DNA of 64,000 bases from a virus. The DNA lies in the IMG/VR virus record IMGVR_UViG_3300023174_000053, positions 107,028 through 171,027 of that record; one strand, written 5' to 3'. Positions 38,824 through 46,175 of this stretch are shown here, one piece after another. Within the stretch, counting starts at the first letter, position 1, and every line of letters starts with the position of its first letter. Position numbers and translations under genes: made by a program. The notes beneath the pieces were generated by a model that saw only the letters and a program-made list of their open reading frames with translations, was not told where the DNA came from and did no database searches.

Positions 38824-40704
38824 TTATCTTGTATAATTTCCGTTTACGTAACTTGATGTGACCGCATATTGTGTTGCTGAAGTATTTTCACCAGATGTAA
38901 TTACATCCTCCAGAACACTTACATTAAGTTTAGTTGTATCTAGTTCCAAGTATATATCCTTTAACGCAAGGACATCATTTGACTCTGGTATCGCTTGAAT
39001 TTCAATCCCAGCAGTACTAGTAGATGATGTGAATATTATTGTAGTTAATTTAATTTCACCTCTCATATAATTTACGGTTCCAGCATTATTGTTTACAACT
39101 ACAGGGGAACCATCAACTAATTTAAAGAAAAATATAATTCCAGTTTCATTAGTTTTTGGAACATCACTCATATACAAAGTTCCACTAGTATCTTTTACTG
39201 TAAACCCAGTTGATTTGATATTATATCCTCTGCCATCAGAATTTAATTTCTTAATATGAAATTGATTTCCAAAACATATTTCATACGTTGCTAATTTATT
39301 ATATTCTGGTTGTAAATCTCTTCTAATTTTAATTTTAGTAATATTGGAAGTAATGGATGTACTTGTATTGTCAATCAACGAAGAAACTTTACTATATTTA
39401 AATCTACCACCAAAACTATTCAACTCGGTTGATTTGCTATATGATTCTAAATTTTTTATAACTCTTAGTTGTAGATTGTTTGAATCTATTGTAGTACTTT
39501 TATCATAATAAACTGTTGTATCTATTTCAACATACATATACTTCAAATCAATAATTTCTGGTTTAATCCCAGCAATTGAATATTGTTTTAAATCTTTTTT
39601 AATACTATCTTTTGTAATTTGAGAAAGGAACTTACCTTTTCTTGGTTTGATTGAAATATAAACTTTACCATACTCTGGAGGATCTAACTCATCCCCACCA
39701 TATGCCGTCACAGTATCCACATTTGGAAACAGATATGGGATTAGTCCTTTATAATCATTTGCGGTTACTGCACGGTATTGTGAAGCATATACTCTAGGTC
39801 CAAGATACTTAACTGAATCAATTGATTCAATATCATCACCGTTTTCGGATGATTGAATGGTAGTTAATAAGGAAATATTGTTTGTGATTGATGTGCTATT
39901 ATTATCAGTTAAAATACCAGAAAAAGTAAAGTTTGCTGCTCCATTTGCTTCTTTTCCATTTGTAATAATATAACTAATAAAAATAGTACTTCCACTAATT
40001 GGTTTTCTTCCTATAATATCATCACCAAATAAAATTTCATATTTCTCATCATCTATTTCTTGTATTAGAAAAATCCTTGAATTTTTATTTACTTGAAAAA
40101 TATTTTTATATGATTGATATTTTTCTGCAATAACACCAGTAACTTTTACACGAATTGTAGACGAATCTACACCAGTATTTGGAATTGTAAATCTTTGATT
40201 TGTTTGTGATTTATCTACTGTATATGACTTTGTTAAATATGAACCTTCATAGACATCAATACTTGTGAAATTTGCAAATCCATTATTATCAACGACTACT
40301 GTGATGTCTTCTGGAATTGAAAATATATAATTACCATTCTCAACAGCACCCAAAGCAACGATTCCTGCTTTTAGAGTAACTGTTTTTGAATTTAACCCTG
40401 TAGTATTGACAGTAAAACTAACCTTTGCCTTTGACGCACTTTTGGATCTGGGGACGTATCCTATGTTACGTGCAAGAGAGACTACATTTTCTCGAAGAGT
40501 TGCACTATCAATAAAGGATTCATTTACTGCCATGTTAGTATTGAAGGCAGTAATATAAGAGTTGTATGCTAATACATCAATTAAACTTGAAAAATTAGAC
40601 CCTTCAAAATCAAAATCCGTGAAATTACTATTCGATCTCAAATAATCCTTTATCTGAGTGCGTAAATCATTAAAATCTAGATTGGTAAAATTATTGAAGG
40701 GCAT
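38824..40704 (-). CDS. 6: Baseplate wedge protein gp6
   Basis: This 626-residue protein matches T4 gp6 (660 residues), the core of the baseplate wedge that forms the ring fastening around the tail hub. The start MPFNNFTNLDFNDLRTQIKD, then LIDVLAYNSYITAFNTNMAV and GRKPISGSTIFISYI are typical of the gp6/J family. Its ATG overlaps the gp25 stop as TAATG, preserving the 25-6 order of cyanophages. Confidence 0.93.
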   Translation of the reverse strand: MPFNNFTNLDFNDLRTQIKDYLRSNSNFTDFDFEGSNFSSLIDVLAYNSYITAFNTNMAVNESFIDSATLRENVVSLARNIGYVPRSKSASKAKVSFTVNTTGLNSKTVTLKAGIVALGAVENGNYIFSIPEDITVVVDNNGFANFTSIDVYEGSYLTKSYTVDKSQTNQRFTIPNTGVDSSTIRVKVTGVIAEKYQSYKNIFQVNKNSRIFLIQEIDDEKYEILFGDDIIGRKPISGSTIFISYIITNGKEANGAANFTFSGILTDNNSTSITNNISLLTTIQSSENGDDIESIDSVKYLGPRVYASQYRAVTANDYKGLIPYLFPNVDTVTAYGGDELDPPEYGKVYISIKPRKGKFLSQITKDSIKKDLKQYSIAGIKPEIIDLKYMYVEIDTTVYYDKSTTIDSNNLQLRVIKNLESYSKSTELNSFGGRFKYSKVSSLIDNTSTSITSNITKIKIRRDLQPEYNKLATYEICFGNQFHIKKLNSDGRGYNIKSTGFTVKDTSGTLYMSDVPKTNETGIIFFFKLVDGSPVVVNNNAGTVNYMRGEIKLTTIIFTSSTSTAGIEIQAIPESNDVLALKDIYLELDTTKLNVSVLEDVITSGENTSATQYAVTSSYVNGNYTR

Positions 40705-41102
40705 TATATTCTAGTTGGTTGTAAAAGAAACTCTATATTTTGAAGAGGAAATGGAAGTCCAACAATATCGTAAGAAATTTTTACATTCAATTCATTTGAA
40801 TCTTCAATCGATTCAACCATTACTTCTTTAACTACAATTCTTGGTTCAAAGTTACTTAATACTGTTTTAATTTCTTCATCAAGTATTGTCGAAACTTCTG
40901 GTCCATTAAGTTCAAATAAAGAATTATCAACAGAGGTTCCCAATAAATTATTGAAGAACCTCTCACCAATACGAGTTCTGATTAAGTTAATAACAGATTT
41001 TTTAATCGCATCCTCATTTTTTAATACAAGAACATCGTTCGTCACTGGATGTCTAGAAAAAGACAAACTAATGTCCTTAAAACTTCTAGAAATACTAAGC
41101 AT
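40704..41102 (-). CDS. 25: Baseplate wedge protein gp25
   Basis: This 132-residue protein is T4-like gp25 (132 residues in T4), a lysozyme-like-fold wedge subunit with no enzymatic role, conserved in all contractile injection systems. Segments SFSRHPVTNDVLVLKNEDAI, LIRTRIGERFFNNLLGTSVD and FEPRIVVKEVMVE include the family EPR core. It precedes gp6 with a 1-bp overlap. Confidence 0.94.
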   Translation of the reverse strand: MLSISRSFKDISLSFSRHPVTNDVLVLKNEDAIKKSVINLIRTRIGERFFNNLLGTSVDNSLFELNGPEVSTILDEEIKTVLSNFEPRIVVKEVMVESIEDSNELNVKISYDIVGLPFPLQNIEFLLQPTRI

Positions 41103-41140
41103 TTAAACAATGAGCATGATTAATATATCTATAATACTTT

Positions 41141-41380
41141 TTAGATTATTTTTCCGTATGTTGGTTCAGTTCCATAGTCCCAATCATCATAATCTTCATC
41201 ATTTCTAATTTTTTCATGCAATTCAGTTTGTTTCTTTAGATCGTGCTTTGGTGCATAATCGTGCATAATCTCCTGAATAACTCTTTTTGGTTTTTCTTTA
41301 TCAGTATCTGTAATGGGTTTTGTAGTTCCCCACATTTCTCTCATATAGTTTTTGTCTTGATTAATTTGATAAAATGCCAT
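41141..41380 (-). CDS. Small charged protein of unknown function
   Basis: This 79-residue hydrophilic protein (MAFYQINQDKNYMREMWGTT, ending YDDWDYGTEPTYGKII) shows no domain I recognise. It is highly charged and probably largely disordered or helical. It lies between the baseplate genes and speD, preceded by two hairpins. Size and context fit a real gene; function unknown. Confidence 0.65.
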   Translation of the reverse strand: MAFYQINQDKNYMREMWGTTKPITDTDKEKPKRVIQEIMHDYAPKHDLKKQTELHEKIRNDEDYDDWDYGTEPTYGKII

Positions 41381-41388
41381 TTTAGCTC

Positions 41389-41438
41389 CTGTTTTTTGAT
41401 AAAAACAGAACTTTTAAGGAGGTTTCTATCTCCTTTAA
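41389..41438 (-). terminator. Double hairpin between speD and the 79-residue gene
   Basis: Two stems lie back to back. CTGTTTTT at 41389-41396 pairs with AAAAACAG at 41401-41408 (loop 4). TTAAGGAG at 41414-41421 pairs with CTCCTTTAA at 41430-41438 with one bulged base. The second, read on the minus strand, ends in CTCCTTAAAAG just after the speD stop and could end the speD transcript, though it lacks a long U-run. Confidence 0.5.
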
Positions 41439-41442
41439 CTAT

Positions 41443-41784
41443 TTAACGACCTAACTGACGAAGTTTATAATTTTCCGAATTAAGATACTTCAACAGTTCT
41501 AATGCTACTAATTTTGGATTTCCTTCACCACAAGTATAAACATCTATCGCAATACAACCTTTCTCAGGCCATGTATGACAAGAAACGTGACTTTCTGAGA
41601 GTGCAATCACAATTGTAAGACCTTGAGGATGAAAACAGTGCTGAAAAATATTTAAAATTGTCATTCCAGCACGTTGAATGCCACGTTCCATGACTCCCTG
41701 AAGGGCAATACCATCGTTTAGAAGGTTGTGTTCTACGTTATAAACCTCCAAAAGAAGGTGATTGCCCATCGAAAACTGTTTCAA
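41443..41784 (-). CDS. speD: S-adenosylmethionine decarboxylase proenzyme SpeD
   Basis: This 113-residue protein is a bacterial-type (class 1B) AdoMet decarboxylase, which makes decarboxylated AdoMet for spermidine synthesis. The self-processing site is the Glu64-Ser65 bond in LSESHVSCHTWPE; Ser65 would become the pyruvoyl cofactor. His70 and Cys85 (in DVYTCGEGNP) are the expected proton donor/processing residues. speD is a known cyanophage auxiliary gene. The first start is a TTG at 41784; the first ATG in frame is 41769, giving MGNHLLLEVY, which keeps the whole fold, so the true start is unsettled. A late octamer lies just upstream. Confidence 0.93.
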   Translation of the reverse strand: MKQFSMGNHLLLEVYNVEHNLLNDGIALQGVMERGIQRAGMTILNIFQHCFHPQGLTIVIALSESHVSCHTWPEKGCIAIDVYTCGEGNPKLVALELLKYLNSENYKLRQLGR

Positions 41785-41805
41785 TTCAATATCTTTAGTA
41801 AAAAG

Positions 41806-42444
41806 TTATTTATTTTGATTTAAATTTGTAATTTCGTACATGTAATGATCAGATGTTTCGATTTTTCTTTTATTTTCAACCGAATACACTGTTAAATCAA
41901 TTTCATATCCTGGATTTTTGTCGATTCTATTGAATGTCCAGGCATTATCGTACCAAATAATACGATTATTTGGATATGCATAGTAATTTCCAGTTTCCAC
42001 CTTGAATAAATGAGCACATTTATGTTCAGGAGTCTCTGAAAAATTAAGATCAGTGACTCCTTTATTTTCCCATGACCAATCAAGAGTAAACATATAACTT
42101 CCAATCACCTTTCTTCCATCAGGACGAATTAATTCTGCTTGTAATCCAGCAAGACGAGCACGTTTTTGAACATCAACATATGGTGAAAAGCAGTCCCAGT
42201 ACATAATATCCTCTAGAGGTTCTATTTCTGCATCTGATTTCCAACAAAAGGCATGAAGAGGTCTACGAGTCCAATTCACACCATTTTCAAGGAATGCCTC
42301 AAATAAAGGAACTCTTTTTTCAATACTGGCAACGCAATGTACATCACATTTAGTTACTTCACCGTGACCCTGCTTATGATTAAAAAGAAATTCATTACGA
42401 ATATAACAAGACCAATCTGGAAGACTGTGATTTAGATAAGCCAT
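41806..42444 (-). CDS. Conserved cyanophage protein of unknown function
   Basis: This 212-residue soluble protein begins MAYLNHSLPDWSCYIRNEFL and contains WTRRPLHAFCWKSDAEIEPL and NYYAYPNNRIIWYDNAWTF. It is rich in Trp, Tyr, His and Cys, consistent with a compact globular or metal-binding fold. From memory, close relatives occur beside speD in other cyanophages, but I know of no function. It lies 21 bp before speD and 3 bp after a 45-residue basic gene. Confidence 0.8.
   Translation of the reverse strand: MAYLNHSLPDWSCYIRNEFLFNHKQGHGEVTKCDVHCVASIEKRVPLFEAFLENGVNWTRRPLHAFCWKSDAEIEPLEDIMYWDCFSPYVDVQKRARLAGLQAELIRPDGRKVIGSYMFTLDWSWENKGVTDLNFSETPEHKCAHLFKVETGNYYAYPNNRIIWYDNAWTFNRIDKNPGYEIDLTVYSVENKRKIETSDHYMYEITNLNQNK
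41807..41814 (-). promoter_or_regulatory. Late promoter-like octamer (AATAAATA) before speD
   Basis: The minus strand reads AATAAATA 23 bp upstream of the TTG and 38 bp upstream of the ATG of speD, overlapping the stop codon of the upstream gene. It would place speD under late control. Confidence 0.55.
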
Positions 42445-42447
42445 TAT

Positions 42448-42585
42448 TTACCGTCCTTGCCCTCTATATTTTTTACGTGACGAATTACGACTCGTAGCAC
42501 TATATTTAGTGTTTCTTCCCTCACCTTGACGAGTATTTTTTGGAACACTTGCAATCTGCATATCCTTCCGACTCTTTTGTGCCAT
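42448..42585 (-). CDS. 45-residue basic protein
   Basis: A short frame from ATG 42585 to TAA 42448 encodes a peptide starting MAQKSRKDMQIASVPKNTRQ and ending SSRKKYRGQGR. It has about 13 Lys/Arg and almost no hydrophobic residues, so it is probably a disordered nucleic-acid-binding peptide. It ends 3 bp before the 212-residue gene. I recall very similar peptides in cyanophages. It is too short for standard length cut-offs. Confidence 0.7.
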   Translation of the reverse strand: MAQKSRKDMQIASVPKNTRQGEGRNTKYSATSRNSSRKKYRGQGR

Positions 42586-42648
42586 TTTTTAATTCTCCAT
42601 CTAACGGTTTTTATAAGGGGTTTTTATAAGATCTCTCAGGCCATTAAA

Positions 42649-42688
42649 AATGCTCCTATAAGACTTATCAAAACCTCATAGGAGCATT
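42649..42688 (-). terminator. Intrinsic terminator after the glycosyltransferase gene
   Basis: AATGCTCCTAT at 42649-42659 pairs perfectly with ATAGGAGCATT at 42678-42688 (11 bp, loop 18). On the minus strand the stem is followed by a T-rich stretch (TTTTTAATGG), the usual Rho-independent form. It lies 49 bp after the stop of the glycosyltransferase gene. Confidence 0.8.
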
Positions 42689-42736
42689 CTATCATAACGT
42701 CTTAAAGAAGGTCAAGAGAGACCCTCTAAACACTCA

Positions 42737-43489
42737 TCAGATGATTCGTGTCTTCTCGTGTCCAACACGAATCAAAGGATCACACCAAATCTCATATCCT
42801 TGCTCTTTAGCATCCAAACAGAATGAAACATCCTCTCCACACATATCTTGAACCTCTCCAGATTCAAAGACTTGCATCTTCGGTGCAAACCATGGATACT
42901 CAAGACTTTCAAATACTCCTTTCTTAATCAATACCCATCCAAATCCAGTATAGTCAACTGTAAATGGTTTGCGACGCTTACTAATAGAGTCCAAAGTCTC
43001 ATGATTCATTACACCACCAGACTTACGGAAATCATCTTCCTCTAACCAATGTGCAACAGATGTGGTGTGACCATCCTCAGTGCAATACCATCCAGCAGCA
43101 ATATCCTTATCCATTGCAACAAGACGATAGAACTTCTCAGTATCAAATACAATATCACTATCAATCCAGAGTTGATAATCATACTGTAACTTGCCATCCC
43201 AAGGAATCTGCTTGGGTCCTCTGAGTACATTTGCTCCAAGACATTTGCATCGAGCAAAGTTTACCATACTCGAATAATCTTGTGAAATCTGAATACTCGC
43301 ACCACTCTGTACTAAATCAAAACAAAGTTGTACAAAGTTCTTCAAATAAATGTAAGATACTCCTCGTCCTGGAAGACAAAATACAATTGACTTCCCTCGA
43401 ATCATCTCCTTTGCTGCTTCCAAATTAAATTCACCACTACCTGACGAACTCTTCGGTGCTACTGTTTTTACCGTAAATCCTTTAGCCAT
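42737..43489 (-). CDS. GT-A fold glycosyltransferase
   Basis: This 250-residue protein has the layout of a GT2-like glycosyltransferase: SIVFCLPGRGVSYIYLKNF at the nucleotide-binding N-terminus, LRGPKQIPWDG, and a DxD-type motif WIDSDIVF (Asp110, Asp112) that binds the metal and sugar nucleotide. Later GEDVSFCLDAKEQGYEIWCD and the terminal VGHEK fit the acceptor side. The first 20 residues are Ser/Gly-rich. It could modify virion proteins, DNA or host surface sugars; the target is unknown. A strong terminator follows it. Confidence 0.82.
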   Translation of the reverse strand: MAKGFTVKTVAPKSSSGSGEFNLEAAKEMIRGKSIVFCLPGRGVSYIYLKNFVQLCFDLVQSGASIQISQDYSSMVNFARCKCLGANVLRGPKQIPWDGKLQYDYQLWIDSDIVFDTEKFYRLVAMDKDIAAGWYCTEDGHTTSVAHWLEEDDFRKSGGVMNHETLDSISKRRKPFTVDYTGFGWVLIKKGVFESLEYPWFAPKMQVFESGEVQDMCGEDVSFCLDAKEQGYEIWCDPLIRVGHEKTRII

Positions 43490-43532
43490 AAAAAATAATT
43501 TTTTCGATACTACATTATTTTACCACAGCAAA

Positions 43533-43703
43533 TCATTTATTGCAAATGGTTTCATCCTTATTTAGTTCTACCTGAATATCCTTATCATTTCCCCCAGATG
43601 TCCACACAAGTCCTCTGATTGTTCTCAGATTCTCCTGTAAATCACTCTGCGGCACTTGACTTAATATCTCATTTCCATTGACTGAAATATTATAAGTATT
43701 CAT
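43533..43703 (-). CDS. Small conserved-type protein, unknown
   Basis: Starting at the ATG at 43703 this gives 56 residues, MNTYNISVNGNEILSQVPQS and onwards to KDETICNK. A start at 43733 is possible but would overlap the upstream gene more deeply. It resembles short cyanophage proteins with a YNxxVNGxEI beginning. It overlaps the 50-residue gene upstream by 14 bp, suggesting a two-gene operon. No function recognised. Confidence 0.55.
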   Translation of the reverse strand: MNTYNISVNGNEILSQVPQSDLQENLRTIRGLVWTSGGNDKDIQVELNKDETICNK

Positions 43704-43842
43704 CCTCTTCCACCTTTCGAAGCAAATCTTCAATCTCCTCTCTCAAACTATTATTGATAACTAAAATCTTATCAGTATCTAACCGATGTTGAATTGTATC
43801 AATCAATAAATCTCTCTCATAATCATCAAAATCTATTCTCAT
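43690..43842 (-). CDS. 50-residue acidic helical protein
   Basis: A frame from ATG 43842 to TAA 43690 encodes MRIDFDDYERDLLIDTIQHR and a second helix LREEIEDLLRKVEEDEYL. The heptad-like spacing suggests a helical hairpin. It has a promoter-like sequence immediately upstream and is the first gene left of the large gene-free region. Function unknown. Confidence 0.6.
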   Translation of the reverse strand: MRIDFDDYERDLLIDTIQHRLDTDKILVINNSLREEIEDLLRKVEEDEYL

Positions 43843-43863
43843 TGTTCTCTCAGGGCATTTTTT

Positions 43864-43892
43864 ATTATATATCCTTTTAAATCTTTATACAA
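43864..43892 (-). promoter_or_regulatory. Possible sigma70 promoter for the 50-residue gene
   Basis: The minus strand shows a perfect -10 TATAAT at 43869-43864 and a weak -35 TTGTAT at 43892-43887 with 17-bp spacing. It lies 22 bp before the ATG at 43842. AT-rich surroundings make chance matches likely. Confidence 0.45.
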
Positions 43893-44359
43893 AAAAATAT
43901 TTGGGGCAGAATTTTTTTATTTGAAAGACAATTTCGAGCTCGTTTTCGGTCCGTTGTAGGTTAGGGTAGTGTTGCGTTTTTATATACGGGGGGCAACGGT
44001 TTATAATAAGAATACAACAACACAAAATATAACTGTCAAACAGTGCTGTTGTATAAGAATAAACGAACAAGTATAATAGTTTATAATCAGTACTGTTTGA
44101 TTCTTAACTCATAATAATGGGGGGTGGGTATAAACAGCACTAAGTTAGATCGTGTATAAACGAAGGAAAACTGTATAAGAATAAAACAATACTGTGTGAT
44201 TGTTATAACGAACTGTAGATCCTGGTTGGGTAAACGAAGATATTTGTAAAATATAAGATAGGGAGACTACAAGTTAGTACACAGAACTGTGTACAACGAA
44301 TAGTATAGCACTGTTTGATTCTTATGTCAAATAAAGTGGGGGTGGGCACAAATCACAAA

Positions 44360-44398
44360 ACTGTTATATTGTTGTGATATAACTGTTATATTGTTGTG
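44360..44398. repeat. Direct repeat pair, 17 bp, 22-bp period
   Basis: ACTGTTATATTGTTGTG occurs exactly at 44360-44376 and 44382-44398, followed in each case by a near-identical GATATA or CTATA. It is part of the repeat field upstream of the TTTTCCACA cluster and may be an iteron-like element. Confidence 0.8.
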
Positions 44399-44518
44399 CT
44401 ATAAGACGAGCATATACTTATAGTGTGTGTATAACGAAGTGATATAACGAACTGTTATGTATAACGAACTGTTATGTATAACGAAGTCTTATGACGAAGT
44501 GCTATGAATAACGAACAG

Positions 44519-44729
44519 TTTTCCACAAGTTATAACGAACCCTGTGGAGTATAACGAATAGTTTTCCACAAGTTTTCCACAGGTTTTGAATAGTTTTCCA
44601 CAGGGCAAATCTTATAAACCCTTACAAACACTAAGAATACTCATAAACCTGTGGAAAACTATTATGTGGAAAACTAACGACTTGCCCTATAGAAAACTGT
44701 TGCCTCCTGTGGAAAACTATTTTTCCACA
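44519..44729. other. Cluster of eight DnaA-box-like sites (candidate replication origin)
   Basis: Eight exact copies of TTTTCCACA occur in 211 bp. On the plus strand they are at 44519, 44562, 44573, 44594 and 44721; on the minus strand at 44650-44658, 44665-44673 and 44708-44716. The word is one base from the E. coli DnaA box TTATCCACA and, from memory, is the form reported for cyanobacterial origins. Clustering plus the gene-free, AT-rich and repeat-rich setting supports an origin. It could instead be a site for a phage protein that mimics DnaA. Confidence 0.72.
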
Positions 44730-44966
44730 AGTATAATAACTATAAACATCAGCAGTTCTTATACTATTCCCTCCCCCCCTACCCTATAAGTCTACCGCGG
44801 AATCACTGAGTCTTACGAGACACTGTGCCAGTTCTCAAAGTGTCCTGCGTCTCATAAGTCTTACGAGTAACTAGCAAAAAACTCCCAAGACTCATAAGAT
44901 GTATGAGTCTCATGGGTTTCATTGTCAATATGCCCTGTGCCAGTCCTATAAGTGTCTGTGAGGCAC

Positions 44967-44995
44967 TTGACATTTTTTTGTTCTTATGGTATAAT
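44967..44995 (+). promoter_or_regulatory. Perfect sigma70 promoter on the plus strand
   Basis: TTGACA (44967-44972), a 17-bp spacer with seven T's, and TATAAT (44990-44995) match the full consensus. It points rightward, against all genes, into an AT-rich stretch with no plus-strand gene, and then antisense to the operon at 45210-45643. Possible products are an origin primer/activator RNA or an antisense RNA. Confidence 0.75.
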
Positions 44996-45209
44996 GCTCG
45001 CTTAGACAACAAGACCCAGAGGCATTTATAAGAGTATAAAGAGGGTATAAGCATCTTTATAATAACCTTTATATAGCACAGTACAAAACACGTAACTATG
45101 TTTTTTAATACATTTAATTTAATTATGATATGTAACGTAATTGTGTTGTAATTGATAATCTATGCTTATGAGCATGAGGAATAGTGTGTGAGAGAGTAGA
45201 GAGATAGAC

Positions 45210-45413
45210 TCAGTATCGCACATTAGATGAAGCAGCAATCAGTTCATTTTGAATATCTAGAACTTCGTATTCATCATCACATGCATCTAAATCTACTGGT
45301 GCAAACTCATTCAGGTTGATTGTATTATCAGTATAGATGGGAGCATAGAATAGTTCATTCTCCTCACCTAACGTATAAACACAACCGTGATCTTCTTTGT
45401 GTAGGATAAGCAT
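45210..45413 (-). CDS. Small acidic protein, last gene of a three-gene operon
   Basis: From ATG 45413 this gives 67 residues, MLILHKEDHGCVYTLGEENE through FAPVDLDACDDEYEVLD to SSNVRY. I prefer this ATG to the in-frame start at 45449 because it lies 1 bp past the stop of the 32-residue gene. It is acidic with no recognised domain. It ends at the border of the gene-free region. Confidence 0.65.
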   Translation of the reverse strand: MLILHKEDHGCVYTLGEENELFYAPIYTDNTINLNEFAPVDLDACDDEYEVLDIQNELIAASSNVRY

Positions 45414-45414
45414 G

Positions 45415-45513
45415 TTAGTTCTTTTGTGAAGTGATGATAGCATGAGCAATTAAAATCAACTCATTTCCATTTTGTGCTTTGGATAAGAGATTGAACTTTT
45501 CTTTCTTTTTCAT
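45415..45513 (-). CDS. 32-residue peptide
   Basis: A tiny frame from ATG 45513 to TAA 45415 begins MKKKEKFNLLSKAQNGNELI and ends IITSQKN. It sits exactly between two genes, 1 bp from each, and this tight packing is the main support. It has a Lys-rich start and a helical middle. Function unknown. Confidence 0.5.
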   Translation of the reverse strand: MKKKEKFNLLSKAQNGNELILIAHAIITSQKN

Positions 45514-45514
45514 T

Positions 45515-45643
45515 TCAGTTTTTTTGAGTGAGTTTAATAGCATCAGTGATAGAAGTAGTCAGATACACACAAGTACCATCTTTATCAACAAGAGCATAAA
45601 CAAGTTGTTGAGTTTTGATGTCGTAGGTGAAACGAGTTGTCAT
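45515..45643 (-). CDS. 42-residue protein, first gene of operon
   Basis: ATG 45643 to TGA 45515 encodes MTTRFTYDIKTQQLVYALVD then KDGTCVYLTTSITDAIKLTQ. It reads as a small beta-beta-alpha fold. A consensus sigma70 promoter lies 31 bp upstream, and two more genes follow with 1-bp gaps. Function unknown. Confidence 0.65.
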   Translation of the reverse strand: MTTRFTYDIKTQQLVYALVDKDGTCVYLTTSITDAIKLTQKN

Positions 45644-45673
45644 TTGCTTTGTGTTTTGTTTGACTGTCCCCTT

Positions 45674-45702
45674 ATCATAGCACGTTTTGGGGTGGTTGTC
45701 AA
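45674..45702 (-). promoter_or_regulatory. Strong sigma70 promoter (TTGACA-17-TATGAT)
   Basis: The minus strand has TTGACA at 45702-45697, a 17-bp spacer and TATGAT at 45679-45674 preceded by TGC (extended -10). It is the only cassette here with a perfect -35. It drives the 45643-45210 operon. An imperfect AGCATCCC/GGGTATGCT hairpin lies just upstream at about 45729-45750. Confidence 0.75.
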
Positions 45703-45757
45703 GGGGTCTACGGTTCTTCTACCTATCAGCATCCCTGATGGGTATGCTAACCGTTGG

Positions 45758-45967
45758 TTATGTAATGAATTGATGAAAGTCAGGCACCCAGAGGATTTCT
45801 ACTGGTTCTTCGTGATCTTCATGCGTAAAGATTTCTCCCCATTCATAAAAGATTGCTCGGGCATTGTTTCTATGTTTCTTACCTTTCTTGTTAAGAAGTT
45901 TATGAAACCTTTGTTCAATGTGATCAAATGTAATATCCATCTGGTCGTTGAGTTGTTCGTCAGTCAT
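45758..45967 (-). CDS. Small hydrophilic protein, unknown
   Basis: This 69-residue protein (MTDEQLNDQMDITFDHIEQR, KGKKHRNNARAIFYEWGEIF) has a helical N-terminus, a basic middle and a C-terminus PVEILWVPDFHQFIT. Its ATG overlaps the stop of the 57-residue gene as TAATG. No family recognised. Confidence 0.65.
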   Translation of the reverse strand: MTDEQLNDQMDITFDHIEQRFHKLLNKKGKKHRNNARAIFYEWGEIFTHEDHEEPVEILWVPDFHQFIT

Positions 45968-46140
45968 TAGATAGAAGCAAATGCAGATTGATCTTGTTTT
46001 TGTGATTTGATCTGTTTATTATAAGCAGACTTGTTCTTTTGATTGAACTGTGAAGGCAATTTTGTTTTACCTTGAACCTCGTTGATAAGAGCAAAACATT
46101 TGATGAGAAATGCTTTTTCTAGTTTTTGTGAGGTTGTCAT
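45967..46140 (-). CDS. 57-residue basic protein, paralogue of 48700-48873
   Basis: ATG 46140 to TAA 45967 encodes MTTSQKLEKAFLIKCFALIN then EVQGKTKLPSQFNQKNKSAY. It matches the product of 48700-48873 at roughly 60% of positions, including EVQGKxKLPSQF. The N-terminal part is helical and the C-terminal part Lys/Gln-rich. It is probably a small DNA-, RNA- or protein-binding factor, which I infer from its charge alone. Confidence 0.7.
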   Translation of the reverse strand: MTTSQKLEKAFLIKCFALINEVQGKTKLPSQFNQKNKSAYNKQIKSQKQDQSAFASI

Positions 46141-46175
46141 CTGTTTTGTTGTTTGTTTGTTGGTTGTATGTAAGA

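Larger units (their letters stand above)
43843..45209. other. Gene-free repeat-rich region (about 1.37 kb)
   Basis: I find no convincing gene in this stretch. It contains repeated ATAACGAA-type words (densest at 44430-44560), a duplicated ACTGTTATATTGTTGTG (44360-44376 and 44382-44398) and a duplicated CTGTTTGATTCTTA followed each time by a G-rich GGGTGGG (near 44094-44125 and 44313-44345). It also holds the TTTTCCACA cluster, a hairpin AGACTCAT/ATGAGTCT (44888-44910), a plus-strand promoter and an AT-rich stretch at about 45060-45160. It separates the late module from the accessory region. Confidence 0.85.

Noticed and set aside
44586-44789. Plus-strand open frame in the origin region
   Set aside because: It runs through the TTTTCCACA cluster, shows no domain or start signal and overlaps the repeat field.
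44803-45054. Minus-strand open frame next to the plus-strand promoter
   Set aside because: It crosses the perfect plus-strand promoter and the hairpin at 44888, with non-protein-like composition.
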